Shown: piece after piece, positions 1-16,459 of the stretch
Layout of the letters: every line of letters begins with the position of its first letter
How positions within the stretch are numbered: position 1 is the stretch's first letter
Assembly: GCF_029227915.1 (NCBI RefSeq)
Contig: NC_079877.1
Coordinates: 23,895,851-23,959,850, forward strand
Direction: 5' to 3'
Source: Hydractinia symbiolongicarpus
Taxonomy: Eukaryota > Cnidaria > Hydrozoa > Anthoathecata > Hydractiniidae
Length of the DNA stretch: 64,000 nt
Notes under the pieces: generated by a model
Database searches by the model: none
Told to the model about the DNA's origin: nothing
Seen by the model: only the letters and a program-made list of their open reading frames with translations
Translations under genes and position numbers: made by a program

Positions 1-4366
<4,366 letters not shown>

Positions 4367-4403
4367 TTTAACTTTTTTTCTTTAATGAGTTTAATTCTCT
4401 ACC

Positions 4404-4420
4404 CTGGAAAGAAAAAAAGG
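4404..4420 (-). promoter_or_regulatory. Splice-acceptor-like site 37 nt upstream of the DHX16 start
   Basis: On the minus strand a polypyrimidine run ends in CAG (CCTTTTTTTCTTTCCAG), followed by 37 nt to the ATG at 4366. It could be the 3' end of a 5'-UTR intron or a spliced-leader acceptor. I found no obvious paired donor, but a non-coding exon cannot be excluded. Confidence 0.5.
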
Positions 4421-5753
4421 AAGTGATCAAAGAGTACATGTAAATATAGAATTAACACCTAATGTTATTATATACCTGTCAACTCTTTTTTACATACAAT
4501 AAATCTAAATGTTCCGTACAACCGTGAAGTAACTGACGCAATATTCCACGCTTGTTTTGCTATTTTTAACTATCGTAAAACGTTTGAATCATCAAATCGA
4601 TTTTTTTTGTTTACTTTTGTTAAAAAAAAAATGAAAAAAAATACTGCGCTGTGAGGTCTTTGCTGTGCTGATATACGATGGCAAGATTTCTGACAAAAAA
4701 GAGATGTTAGCTGAGTGGAATATTGCCTCAACAAGAGTGGATAAATCTTGATATTCAACGAACGGTCCTGCTTATTATTCAATGAGTTCCTGCAACTCAG
4801 AAAATTGTTGGCGAATGTGGTTTCCACTTCAGATGTAAAAGCTATTTCATAAAAAAAGTTTCTGACTAATTCCTAGTTCTCCTAACCTTATTATCATGCC
4901 TTTAACTGCCTAGTTTTGGTCTACAATGTTTCTGTGATCAAAATCTACATACAATTGTATAACAATTTTGCTCAGCAACACGAGCAAATAAACAAAATGA
5001 GCCAACCTTAAAATTATTAACTGCAGGCAGTTAAAATTTCTAATAACTTGTTAAAACAGTTTTTAAAATTTATGAACAAGGTATAGAGAAATAACGTGAA
5101 AAATACAATTGAAATATTGAAATTAGATATTATTTACAATAACAAAAATAACATATCACACCGTGCGTTTTAAATGATATCTCTTCTAAAAAGATTTGCA
5201 AATAATTTGTTTGTGCAGTCGCACCTACCATAATAACAAATTCCTTTTACACTGCTGGCATATCAGCTCAAATGTGTAGATAATTACAAAGTACATGTGC
5301 ATATATACTGTCAAACAAAGAAATAAGAAATATACTACTGGACCAACGTTTAAAACAGAGAGTAACATCTTTAACCTGTTGTCTAATGAGAGGAAAAAGA
5401 ACAAAGATCTCTTCACAAATCATTTTTAAACAGTTTTTATGACGGGATAACATTAAGAATGTTCAGTCTGATAAAAAAATTTTTAGAATCACATTAGAAG
5501 AAAGACAGTATACTTTGTAAAAAATTATACAATACAAGTTAATGATATATATCTCATAAAATTTGAAAAGATAAAATGACTAACAACTAATAAATTCGGT
5601 TAATAGCTTTTAAAACTGGCCTAAAAGGTCTTTTTGAATAAAACACATGCAGCATAAACATCTGTTTTGTCACCCATCACTCACAAGTAAGACCCCAACT
5701 ATCATGTGAAACAATGAACGCTTTTAAAATGAATTGAAATGTCTACTGCAAAA
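4421..5753. other. Intergenic stretch between RNF168-like and DHX16 genes
   Basis: AT-rich sequence with no supported coding potential. It should hold the DHX16 promoter or upstream UTR and the RNF168 3'-UTR. Only short, low-complexity open frames occur. Both flanking genes are on the minus strand in tandem. Confidence 0.6.
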
Positions 5754-8700
5754 CTACCTATTTTCCTGCATTGTTACTGCTGCAAATTTAGCATTACTTC
5801 TGCGTAATTTCATTGACTGTCCTAGCAATGGGGAAATCGAATTTTTCATTCGTAATGGTTTTTTGGATGGTTTAACTTTATCACTTTCTGCTTCTTCATC
5901 AAAATGTTGTTGAAGTTTCCGAGCAAACTCAAAATCCTTTTCCTCTGTGGTTTTACTACAACACGGTTTACAATTAGTCGTTTTCGAACTCAAAATTTTG
6001 TTCTTGTGGTTTTCCAATTGTATTTTTAAATTAGGTGTTGATGGTTCGCTACCTGGTAATGAGTCAGATTTAGTGTCATCCTTTTTTTGAAAAAAACTAG
6101 TAATAGTATGGCTGGGTGAAGTGATTTGTGCTTTTGTCTTTTTCTGGTTTGACATATTTACTTCTTTTCTATCTCGAAGCTTCATCGGTGACTTTGGTCT
6201 CAGTAATGCCAGCAATTCCCGCTGATGTGTGCTTGGTGATTTTAGTGTCACACCTGTTAGAAAACAAAAAATGAACTTAAAAAGTTACCTGTAACTCAGA
6301 ACATTTTTTATTAGACTTTTATGTAAGCTGCGTTTTTAATTCTTAACAAATCATACAGAAAACATATAAACATATGGTTATGAATTAGACTTTAAAAAGG
6401 TTATCTCCATTTTCTTTTCTTCATGCGTAGGCTATTTAAAATTTACATTGAAGGCTATGTTCCGTTGTATTTTTGATCTCTTTTTTTAAAAATAACAAAG
6501 GATCAAATTTTATTTTTGGATGGATATCTTTAAATTTGGATGACAATATCATCATGGAACTGTATGAAGCTAAAATTCAGTGCTATTGATTGTACCACAA
6601 AATTCAAATTTAGTTTGTAATTAAAATTGGTTGGTGTCGAAACATCATGTACAACAGTTGTTAATAATTTAATAATTACTCTAAAGTTACATTCTGTATC
6701 AGATCTGTGATTTGTAGAACAACAAAGAGATAATTGTCTCACCTAGATTTTTCATTTCTTCCTCTTGAAGTGCTTTTGCAGCGGCTTTATCTAATTCTTC
6801 TTGTTTTCGTTGAGCTTCTTTTTCTTCAAGTTGTAGTTTGTGAATGTATTCTAAATCAGCCTGTGTCATGGCCTCCTCTTCTTGCTGAATCTTTAAAAGG
6901 CAAAGGTTAGAAACAGAATTGAATTTGTCAAAGCGTGAAATAACAAATAGACAAAGCCCATTGTCCAGCCAAGTTAAAAAATATCCAGTTAATTTATTTT
7001 TATTTTGTATGGTACATTATATTTTTTTAAAATTTCACATATCAGTTTCAGGCTAATTTTCCCATTCTATGGCTGTTTTTTGCTAGCTCATAACTCTAGT
7101 AGCATTTTGGGGAGAGGGTGGTTGTTAAAGAGATTTTTAGTTCCTAGCAATAAAATACAGACCAGATTTAAAAGAAATATTGATCTAGTAAAATGATGTC
7201 ATTTCTGTTCCCAATGACGTCATTATATTGATTTCTTTACCATGAATACCGCTATAAATACCATATTCTAAACATGTCCCAGGTTTTATAACATGACCAC
7301 CACAAACTGGTCTTTCTAACTTTATCGTTAAAATAAAAAAAGCTTGAGAAATTTAAATTTTCTCTACAGTGCTACAGAGACCAAAAGCCTGGGGTTAATA
7401 GGGTAAGAGTGAGCAAAACACAAACATTGGGAATTTATAGAAGCAATCAAGCCCTAAAATACTATTGCCAAAAAATCATATAAATCCTTTTAGAAATGTC
7501 AATATTTCAAATTTACACAGTCCATATGTCCAGATATAAAAACGGCTGCCTAAGAAAATATTTTAAAATTTACAGTAGAATTTTCAGTTGAAGACGGTAC
7601 AATGCAAACAGTTTTAATCTTTAAAAAAAAATACACAGCCACAAACCTTTTTAAGCTCTTCTTCATACTCCTTCCTAACTTCTCCATTAGTAGCAATAAC
7701 ATGCTTTGGAGCTAAATGAAAAAAAATGTATATTTCGGTTGATTCAAATGACTTGATTTAAATATTTCTAATGAGAATTGTCATTTATTATTATCAACAT
7801 AAAAATATTTCTCAGTAGATTATAAAGGGGGACTTGTATAGGCAGTACATAAGATATTTGGCATAGCACATGTTCAACATAGCAACAATTTATTATATCT
7901 GATGAGGCTTCCCTTAATTTAATTTTGTGTATTTTAGTGCAACATGTACATTAGGCACTACTATACTAAATAATAAATAAACTTAATTTAAATAACAAAA
8001 TAAATTTCACAGCCAAGCAATATAACAATGAATATTTCGTGCAAAGTTTTCAGGTACATGAAACTTAAAAAGCAACATGGGATCACTTTAAACAAAAAAA
8101 GATTTTTGTGGTCCCACAGCTGAAATGTAAACAATGTATACTTGCCTATGTATCAGAAAAAGTTCTACTTTTCTTTTTAGGAGGTATTAAAAATAATGTT
8201 CATCCCATTTTTGATGCCTTTCCCCTTTGTTATCTAAGTTTGCTTATGAGACGTGCGATTAATCACACGCCTGAAACGATTTAGGCATGTGCCAAGGCAT
8301 AAGAACTCTCCTGAAAAAGTCTGCTATTTACATTTTAGAAACATTTTGGATAAACGCATTTATGTAACATTCAAATCAGCTTCTAGTGGCTCAAATTAGA
8401 AAGGTAAAATTTTAATGTTGGATTGCTTTCAGCATACACATTTATATCCTTAACAATATGCAAAAAAAAAATATTCTACCATTATATTCACTGTAGCAGC
8501 TGTCCAAATCATCTTTTCCATCCATCCTTCTCTGAACCCGATCAGGGAACAAAGACTTTATCAGCTTCCAACGCTGTGTATTAATCAGGTTTTGGTTATT
8601 TCTTCGAATCCAAACAGAAATACGAAGACGACACATTGGACATTGTAAACTTGTAGTTTCCACATGCAACTTGAAACATTGCATACAGAGTTCATGTTTG

Positions 8701-8831
8701 CAGGGCATCTGCACAGGTTCAATTAATATTTGTAAACATATAGGACATAAAAAATCTGTGTATGACTGATTCTCGTTAATATTGTTGTCAAGCGAAGATT
8801 TTCTTTTTCTATACTTCCGCTTTCTTTCCAT
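5754..8831 (-). CDS. RNF168: RNF168-like RING-type E3 ubiquitin ligase, complete, four exons, 354 aa
   Basis: Minus-strand exons are 8831-8480, 7711-7647, 6890-6743 and 6253-5754, all GT-AG with matching phases. Residues 29-67 form a C3HC4 RING (Cys29, Cys32, Cys44, His46, Cys49, Cys52, Cys64, Cys67). Exon 2 encodes EVRKEYEEELKK, typical of the RNF168/RNF169 region after the RING. Exon 3 is an acidic coiled-coil helix with DLEYIHKLQLEE (about residues 151-162), the expected MIU1-type ubiquitin-binding motif. Exon 4 has DFEFARKLQQHFDEE (about 295-309), an MIU2-like motif followed by a basic LRM-like segment. In vertebrates RNF168 ubiquitinates H2A at K13/K15 near DNA breaks; that role is inferred. 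It is shorter than human RNF168 (571 aa). A GT after the last codons (AATAG|GTAGTT) could allow a further exon, but none was seen. Confidence 0.9.
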
Positions 8832-8840
8832 CGTAAATAT

Positions 8841-8858
8841 CTAACCAGAAAAAAATAT
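8841..8858 (-). promoter_or_regulatory. Splice-acceptor-like site 9 nt upstream of the RNF168-like start
   Basis: The minus strand reads a T-rich run, then CTGGTTAG, nine bases and the ATG at 8831. A 9-nt leader after an acceptor is too short for an ordinary first exon and suggests cis- or trans-splicing just before the start codon. Confidence 0.5.
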
Positions 8859-9585
8859 AAAAATAACATCAGAGAGTACAAAAACTGCATAATACATACA
8901 TTTGAAACATTATGTCTTTTTAAACTTTCATTTTTGTACTTGGAACTTTTTTGGTAATTAGCTCAGTTAATATTACTACAAATAATGTATACATTACCAA
9001 ACAAAATACCAATATTACTTCTATTGTTTAGATGTTTAAGCTCCTGCGTTAGAATTGTCTGTGCTGCACCATTTAGTTAAACGCTTTTTGCACTAAATAT
9101 GAATTTTTGTGATTTTTTATGGTTTCTTATTTAAAGGCTTAAAGGCCTTTTCCTAGAAAAAACATTTGAAAACAACAAAATAATGATTCACATAATTACT
9201 AAAGTTAAAAGAACTTAATGTAAAGCTTACCCTCATAAAAATGGGTATTTAATAAAGAGATTAAAAAACAATTTCTGAATCTTTATCTGGTTTTCAAAAT
9301 ATGTAGAAGATTTAAAAGTTTTGCTAATTATGCAAAATTTTGACATTATATATTGACTAGATCTAAAGAATTTAAAGCTAAATAAAAGATGCAAACAATA
9401 GGTGCAATTAAGGTCTGTTTTAAAACATTTCTTTGCACAAAGTTACTATTAGCCTTCAATAAATACATCTGTATCAAAAGATATCCATCTATATACTAGA
9501 TAATAACGTTAATACTTTTAAAGCTTTAACAATGTTTCTACAAGAAGAAATTTGTTAAAGAAGACTATTTTCAGCAAGCTGCTCT
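8859..9585. other. AT-rich intergenic region upstream of RNF168-like gene
   Basis: No coding signal or recognisable repeat was seen. It probably contains the RNF168-like promoter and any upstream non-coding exon. Confidence 0.5.
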
Positions 9586-9589
9586 GACA

Positions 9590-12185
9590 ACTTTTGCCTG
9601 CTATGCATTTGTTGCTTACCACAAAGAATGTAAAAATTCAGGTCTACAGAGTTCAAGTTGTTGATCAAGTAATGAAAGTTATTGAAGGAGTGATTGTTAC
9701 TCAGAGAAAGAATTGATATAGATAAGCAGGCCATTCTTTAAGACGAGTACAATCGCACGCGCACTCGCCCGCACACTGGTAAAAAAATTTACGAGTGCTT
9801 TTTATCGCACTCGTAAATTTTTTCTTTTTCTAAAATATTATAGAATGATGAAAAGGGCTATTAAACCTAAAGTAAAAATTCTGTTTTTTTATGTATTTTT
9901 ATCATAAAAATAAACAACATAATATTTTTCACAGGTTGTCTGTAACAGCGATGTACGGAACAATCTTTTATAATGTTTATAGAATTTTGTTATCTATTTA
10001 TATCTCAGCAATCACAGTGTGCATGATAAAATAAATGGCGGCAATTAAAAAGGAGATAGTTGCGTGTGTCTAATTAATTGTATTTTATATTTATTTTTGA
10101 TATTCTCTGTGGCCACCTGTTGCTTGAAGGTAGCGAACATAAAAAAAGAAAATTATCATCTATACTATTTATCTATTTCTTTTAACATTTATCAATATTT
10201 TCAACAGGAATTAATAATTAAGTCCTGGGCACTAGGTTGTGAAATACATGTCAATTAAACCTAAAAATGATACCTGCTATTGCTCTATTACCAGAAGCAA
10301 ATCATTTCAATGTGCTCAATGTGATTGCAAAGATATAAATAGATTAGAATTACATTCAACACAAAAGAAAAATGATCTCCAGCATTGTGTTTCAGAGAGA
10401 GCTCATAACATTAGCAAGCAATAGAAAGTTAAAGCAATTTCACAACATTTTTATGAATAGCAGAAAAAAAGATGTTGTGCAATAATTGAAATGTATTTTT
10501 ATATTTTCACCACCAGGTGGCTGAAGAAAACACCTTTTTGGTGGCCCACAAATATAATTGTTGGTACACAAGAAGAGTATGACGCGAATATTCATTTTTA
10601 TGCCCTTCAAAAATAAATATTAAAAAAAAATTGTTTTATTCATACACAATGAGAGTGCACAACTCAAAATTTTCCTTTTATATTTCTTTTAGTCATATAT
10701 TTCTTGCAAGACTTAAACCTCATTTCTATACAGCTTAAATAACATATAACGTTGTGGCAAACAAAAAAAAAACTGAGTGTGAATCACACTTGCTGATATT
10801 CACATGGCCTGGATAAGATGCAATTTGGTTTTGTTTCAGGGCGTGGCACTACAGATGCAATATTTTTTCTCAGACTGCTTCAGGAAATGTATTTAGAAAA
10901 GAGAAAGAATCTCTATTTTGCCTTTGTAGATTTAGAAAAAGCTTTTGATAGAGTGCCATGTAAAGTTATTTGGTGGGCTATGAGAAAATTAGGTGTGAAT
11001 GAGTGGCTAGTTACGATGGTACAGTCTATGTACAGCAATGCTAGAAGTTGCGTCAGGATTAACGATTCACTTAGTGATGAATTTAGTGTAAATGTTGGTG
11101 TACATCAGGGTTCTGTACTTAGTCCTTTGTTGTTTGTTCTAGTCTTAGAGGCGCTGTCAATGGAGTTCAAAACAGGTTGTCCATGGGAGTTATTGTATGC
11201 CGATGATTTGGTTCTCATAGCAGAGTCGAAGGAAGAATTAGTTGAAAAGTTTGAGAAGTGGAAGAAATGACTAGAAGGGAAAGGGCTAAGGGTGAACACA
11301 GCAAAGTCTAAAGTCATGATTAGTAGCATTGCATCCAAGTGTGACCTTGTAGTTGGAAAGTGGCCTTGTGGAGTTTGCAGGAAATGGGTTGGTAGTAACT
11401 CAATTTTTTGACAGACTTGCAAGCATTGGGTACATAAAAAGTGCAGTAGTATTGGTGGAAAATTAAGAGCTGACATTCAGTTTGTATGCAAGCGTTGCAA
11501 AGGTGAGATTATAGAGAATGAAGTATTTCCCGCTTCAATGATGTACAATAGTGGCTTGTTAGAGATAGTTAAGAACTTTTGTTACTTAGGTGATATGTTG
11601 GGCAGTGAAGGGGGTGTTGGAAGAAGTGTTACTTGCAGGATAGCTTCTGTTTGGAAAAAGTACAGAAAGTTACTTTCTTTGTTGACTAGCAGAGTCTTGT
11701 CGATTGAGTTAAAAAGTAGGTTGTTTGAGGCCTGTGTAAGAAGTTTTATGTTGTACGGTAGTGAGTCATGGGTAATGAAGCAGGAAGATCTTGACCGTTT
11801 AGAAAGGAATGAAATGAGAATGGTTAGGTGGATGTGTAACGCCAGTCTGAGACACAGAAAGAGTTCAGATGAGCTAAGAAGCAGGCTAAGTCTCCGTAGA
11901 ATTAAAGATGTTATCCAGATAAGAAGATTGAATTGGCTGGGGCACTTGGAAAGAATGGAGGGGGATAATAGGGTAAGAAAGTGTAGAGACTTAATAGTTC
12001 CTGGGGCAAAGCCCAGAGGCAGACCGATGAAAGACTTGGCAGGAGGTTATAAGGTCAGACTTGACACAAAGGAAGTTGAGTTTAGATTTAACACAGTCTA
12101 GATCAGATTGGAAGAGGGCCATTAATATACCCCGTCCAACCCATGCTAGCATGGAAAACGGACGTTAAGCCGAGATTGATGATGA
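9590..12185 (+). mobile_element. Non-LTR retrotransposon (LINE) fragment with PHD-like finger, decayed and split by a MITE
   Basis: RT coding begins before 9660 (VVDQVMKVIEGVIV) and reads RIDID up to 9726. It resumes at 10812 with DKMQFGFVSGRGTTDA, so the DNA between is an insertion. Further RT motifs are FAFVDLEKAFDRVP, HQGSVLSPLLFVLVLEAL and the catalytic ELLYADDLVL. Downstream lie a C4HC3/PHD-like finger (CGVCRKWVGSNSIF...CKHWVHKKC...CKRC, 11359-11500) and a C-terminal region rich in NEMRMVRWMC and RRLNWLGHLERMEGD. The 3' end has the terminal AAACGGACGTTAAGCCGAG and a short GATGATGATAATG tail at about 12185. Stops at 11268-11270 and in the finger (TGA in place of a Cys codon, about 11408) show it is dead. 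The 5' end is truncated or unreadable. Confidence 0.88.
9727..10811. mobile_element. Non-autonomous DNA transposon (CAGG-ended, hAT-like MITE) inserted in the LINE
   Basis: The ends are inverted: CAGGCCAT at 9727 and ATGGCCTG ending at 10811. The hexamer GATAAG flanks both sides (9721-9726 and 10812-10817). Removing the element restores continuous RT coding (RIDID-KMQFGF), so the borders are well fixed. The left subterminal part carries an inverted GAGTGCGATN-type repeat (9745-9830) related to that of the element at 60374-61307. There is no transposase ORF. A 5- to 6-bp duplication with CAGG ends suits hAT lineages with short target duplications better than classical 8-bp hAT; that assignment is inference. 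Confidence 0.8.
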
Positions 12186-13164
12186 TAATGTGCATGCACA
12201 AAAATTAAAAAAATTTTGGCTATAAGCTGCACACACAACCACATAAAATTATTCCAGAAATACAAAATAACGATGTTAAGTCTGTTAACCTGCTTACAAA
12301 AACAGAGTTGTGCAATTTCATAAGCATTATAGTTTCTTACTACATTAAGAAAAAAATTCCCTGAACAAGGCCTGGGGAAAACAAAGGTTGTTAGAGGTAT
12401 TATTCACATAATGTCAGCTATTATGACTTGTGCAAGTCATGTTGCTCAAGAAGGTTTAGGTGTGTGTGTAGACAGGTTAGTGCAATCACATGCGCTACCC
12501 TAACAAGAACAGTTTTAAAGAGATTGACCCTGCATTGAAGGAGCACTATGTCCACTTGAAACAGTAACGCACCTAAACTTAAAGGGGTGGCAATTCTTTG
12601 GTCAAAATCACAGATTAGGTTGGCATACACTGCAGCAGGGTAAAGCGCATTTCAAACTTTATTTTCGAGTGGGATGTATCTCTGTCCACATAACTAGCTC
12701 GCTATTAGCTATAGTACATGGTTTAGACTTAGTAGAACATGTGAAAAGATACTACTTAGCCACAGTAGCAACGTTTTTAACCATACTTGACTTTATTCAC
12801 CTAAAGTCTGCATTTTATTGTCTATTATTCCGTCTTTTTAGACTATTATAGCTTAATTTGCAGTTTTGTAATTCAGAATAAATACCTGTGATAAAGATTG
12901 GCGTCGTAATTTTAGATAACGTATATAATAAACAAAGAGCTTAAAATATTCTTCAAAAACGAAGAGGTTAAAGAGGAGATGAGAAAAAAGAAGGATAAAA
13001 ACTAAAAACGCTGCCTTACGGAAGTCTGCAGCAAAAATTCACTACTTCACCCACCATCATGAATAGATTAACGGCGGTCAAAATGTCTACTTTGCATGTC
13101 CATATCGAATGAGGGTGGGGGGAGGGACCGGACCAATACACGGGTCGAAAAGACGTCAAACTAA
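12186..13164. other. No gene recognised downstream of the LINE
   Basis: Mixed AT-rich sequence; short open frames have no family resemblance. A C/G-richer patch near 13100-13150 has no identifiable feature. Confidence 0.4.
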
Positions 13165-13232
13165 ATACGCTAGATAGATAGATGTGCATATTTTACATGG
13201 CTAGCCTCACAAATATCGAGGGATATAACACA
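13165..13232 (-). mobile_element. 5'-truncated SINE tail copy
   Basis: GATAGATAGATGTGCATATTTTACATGGCTAGCCTCACAAATATCGAGGGATATAAC-like sequence matches the 3' part of the SINEs at 54065-54412 and 57671-58392 (minus orientation, ending in an ATCT repeat). It serves as an empty-site reference for the MITE at 57697. Confidence 0.75.
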
Positions 13233-14440
13233 TTTCATCAAACAATGTTTCTTTGTCTCTGCGTTGAGTGTAAAAAACATAAAAATTGTTGTATTTAGTA
13301 ATATTTTTTAAATATAACAATATATTACAATTCATTTGCTGTTGTTGTTATTGCTCAACCTCGTTTTTAGGGCATTTTGTCTTGTTGATGAAGTTGATAT
13401 TGTTTGCCAATCCGTAATAACGGCTCGGGGGGCCCACAAGACCCTGGGGAAAAGATTGTTTATTGCTTTCCTTGTCCTCAATCAGAACTATCGACTAATT
13501 TCGCTTTAGCGTTTATCAATTTTAAATCAGCATTACTAAAAGATTGTTTCAACCACGGTGATCTAGATCCTCTTAGACACAAAAGACATGACCTAATTAG
13601 ATGAAAATTTAACCTCGTTCGCATCCAGTTAATCGTTTTACTCACACTGGTCTTCCTTTTATCAGCGAAGCCTTTTCGCTAAACGATAGTAAAGTACTTG
13701 ACAATATTGACATATAACTCTAAAACACGTAAATAATAAGGGTGTAAAGGCCGATTTCCATACACGGAATTTTGCGCCCAGTCGTAAAAAGCGCCGCAAT
13801 TTTTATCACATATGCCGAAACCATTTCCATTTGGCCATTTTTTGCTAAAATGCTTTTGCAGAACATAGCTGATGTTAACAGAAGATATTTGTTGTTTGAA
13901 AAACTTCAAGATAAGTCAGTATTTACATGACGCAGATATAAAACAACAATTCAAGATACGCAAAAAAAAACATGTGACAGCGTCGTCATTATACTCCTGC
14001 CTAAATGCCTCTGAAAAATGTTTGTTGCTTTGCATTTTAATACGTATTTTTATTTATTTGACATATTGCTCTTATTCAATTTTGGATAACATTTCAAAAC
14101 AAAACTAGGCCGCACGTTATTGCTAGATATATTGAAATACAAATGTAATAAAAAATTCTTACGTAATTAAAGTAAAAGTTTTGGTTGGCTGTTAAGTTAA
14201 AGCAAAATATATAGCTCTCAAAATGTAGGGTTTGTGTTTCAACTTCAACTTATGGGATATGTATGGGAATTGGCCTTAAATGACCCTTTATGGATAGAAA
14301 AAAATCCTTTTATTACACGACCTCTTTTATTCCTGCTCGTTTGATCTATAAGCTGCTGACAAGTTAAATTTCAGGTACAATTTGGCCGTTGGGTTAAAAA
14401 CTCTTACATCGAAAGACATTCCCCACTTAATTCAAGATCT
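13233..14440. other. No gene recognised; GC-richer open patch at 13404-13604
   Basis: A 66-codon open frame (13404-13604) has slightly biased composition but no motif I recognise. The rest is AT-rich with no repeats I can match. Confidence 0.35.
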
Positions 14441-14468
14441 TCACGCAGCAATAAATATTCTAACCTCA

Positions 14469-15318
14469 TCAAGCGGTTACTGTACTTAGTGACAGACTTG
14501 GTTCTACATGAACATCGTTATGACATTTGGAAAAAAGCTCAGCCTTAAAATATCCTACATTGTTATGCCGTATTATCATGAAACCGCCTTTATGACACGA
14601 CAAGACATGATCAACAGTAAAAGTTTTATTGCACACACATCGCACTGGCAAATTTCTGAGTTGAATACTGTATCATAAATACAAACAACCCCATGAATCT
14701 TATTTAGCGTGTTCTTTAATTGGCAGCGGCGATAACTAATTAGATTCTACTTTCTCCTAAGAACTTCAAAGAACTCTCAGTCTAATGGCATTACATTTTA
14801 GCTCCTCTTTTGCTTCATCTATTCTTTTTATTAGCGTTTACTATTGTTCTACTTTATAGTATTATTGCGCGGTTGTATCCTCATATCTTTTAACCTGGGT
14901 GCAAACTTTGTTTACCATGTCATCAGTAAATAAACGAGGATTTTCATACATTGCTGAGCAGCGTACTGTAGGAATAAGAAATCCTCATTCCTTCCATTCT
15001 TCCTGAAAGTGAAAACAGATTACGTTGCAAATCATTGTAGCCACCAAACAAAGCTGGCAGTTATAATTGTCGGATAGCATCTTCGAGAAATTTCAAAAGA
15101 TCTGATATATTGCTAATTGTTCTCATGACGTAATTACACCTATGTTGTAAACCATGGATGTAGGCTGCATATGCAGATTGAGGATAAATTTTTGTAATCG
15201 TGGACAAAACACGTGTTTGTTCCACCCAATCTTTTACTTTCTTCTTAACATAGTTCATTCTATCAGGATCTGCACCAATAAAGGCACCCAAGTGTTTATT
15301 TCCTTCGACTGTTACCAT
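14469..15318 (-). pseudogene. Degenerate reverse-transcriptase-derived retroelement fragment
   Basis: The minus strand first encodes VEGNKHLGAFIGAD then KVKDWVEQTRVLSTITK, YPQSAYAAYIHGLQH and MRTISNISDLLKFLEDAIR (15318-15061). After a stop-broken stretch (FGGYNDL, about 15040) it reads RCVCNKTFTVDHVLSCHKGGF and RHNNVGYFKAELF (14640-14530). This order, with the Cys-x-Cys ... Cys-His linker, matches the C-terminal part of a retroelement RT family widespread in cnidarians and sponges. Frames are interrupted, so it is a relic. Confidence 0.7.
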
Positions 15319-15344
15319 AATATCTCTGGCTGCAAATAAAAGTT

Positions 15345-16449
15345 TTCGCTACCTAAAGTAACATCTGCAATTGCAATCTGCTTTGCACAGTTTTCATCGA
15401 TGACAAGATTAAAAGTGGTATTACATCAAGAACGAAAATTTTTGACGGAAAAACTCCGGCGAAAGAACTTACCGATACATTTTTTTATTTCAGCTGAAAA
15501 AAATTCGGACAAGATTTATAAAGTCAAAAAACAGTAAAATGGTTTTGTAACATTCATGTATAGGAAAGTCATTTGAACGAATTTTAAAAGTAATGATCAC
15601 GGGAAAGGATACAAAAAAGTAGGCTAGAAGCATTTATAGTGCACATATATTCAATCAAGATCTAAAACAGGGTCCTTACGATCCAACTTTATAGATAGAC
15701 CGTAATTTTAATTGATTAACTTTATGTAACTTTTTAAGCTTATGAAATGTGAAAATAACGTATTGCCACGTTTCATTTGTGGCAGGTCCTAGTGCATGCG
15801 CATAAATAAAATAATATTATGAATCAATTCAGCACAATAGCAGAGTAGTTAATTTTATTTATAAATAGAGACAGTAAATGGCTAAATAAATGGCTGCCCA
15901 GCAGTGTCCTCAAAATCATGATAGCGTCGAACAAGCAAACTACATGTTTGTTTTTTTATAAGATTGTGCTCTATAAAAATATCAGAAATTTTAGATTAAA
16001 AACAGTTCCTTTGTTTAGAGCAATAGAAAAATAAGAGTAACGACCAGCCTGGTTAGAATTTTGGTATTCTTATCAAAAAGTGTGAATTGACAAAGATCAA
16101 AGGATGCCTTTAAACGGAATACCACAATTTATTTTTATCTAAAGTATATGGCCCACTACCCATAAAATTTTTGAAAAGTTTTTAATTAAAAACACTTGAT
16201 CTTTTTTTTGCCCTGGAACCTGTATGTTATTTATCCACCCTCGTCTCCAGGATTTTTCGCTGTCATCTCTTATATATATCACAGTGCAAAATCTTTCGCA
16301 CAGGGCAAGATCCCTCAGATCGTATTTGTCATACCATGATAATGAAATAGAAAAAAAAGAGCGAAGTATTTCATTCCAGCATTTCATTCCTTGCAAATCA
16401 GCAAAAGTCCGTGTTTTGATCAAATCAGCTAATGTCAAATCAAAGTAGC
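15345..16449. other. No supported feature
   Basis: A 99-codon minus-strand frame (16438-16139) lacks recognisable domains; the rest is AT-rich filler. Confidence 0.35.
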
Positions 16450-16459
16450 TAATGTCGTA

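Noticed and set aside
4404-5754. RNF168-DHX16 as an operon resolved by trans-splicing
   Set aside because: Same strand and acceptor-like sites are present, but the 1.35-kb gap is long and nothing shows co-transcription.
13404-13604. 66-codon frame in a GC-richer patch
   Set aside because: No motif; could be a transposon scrap but cannot be supported.
16139-16438. 99-codon minus-strand frame
   Set aside because: Looks fairly protein-like but has no motif, splice context or relation to neighbours; not supported as a gene.
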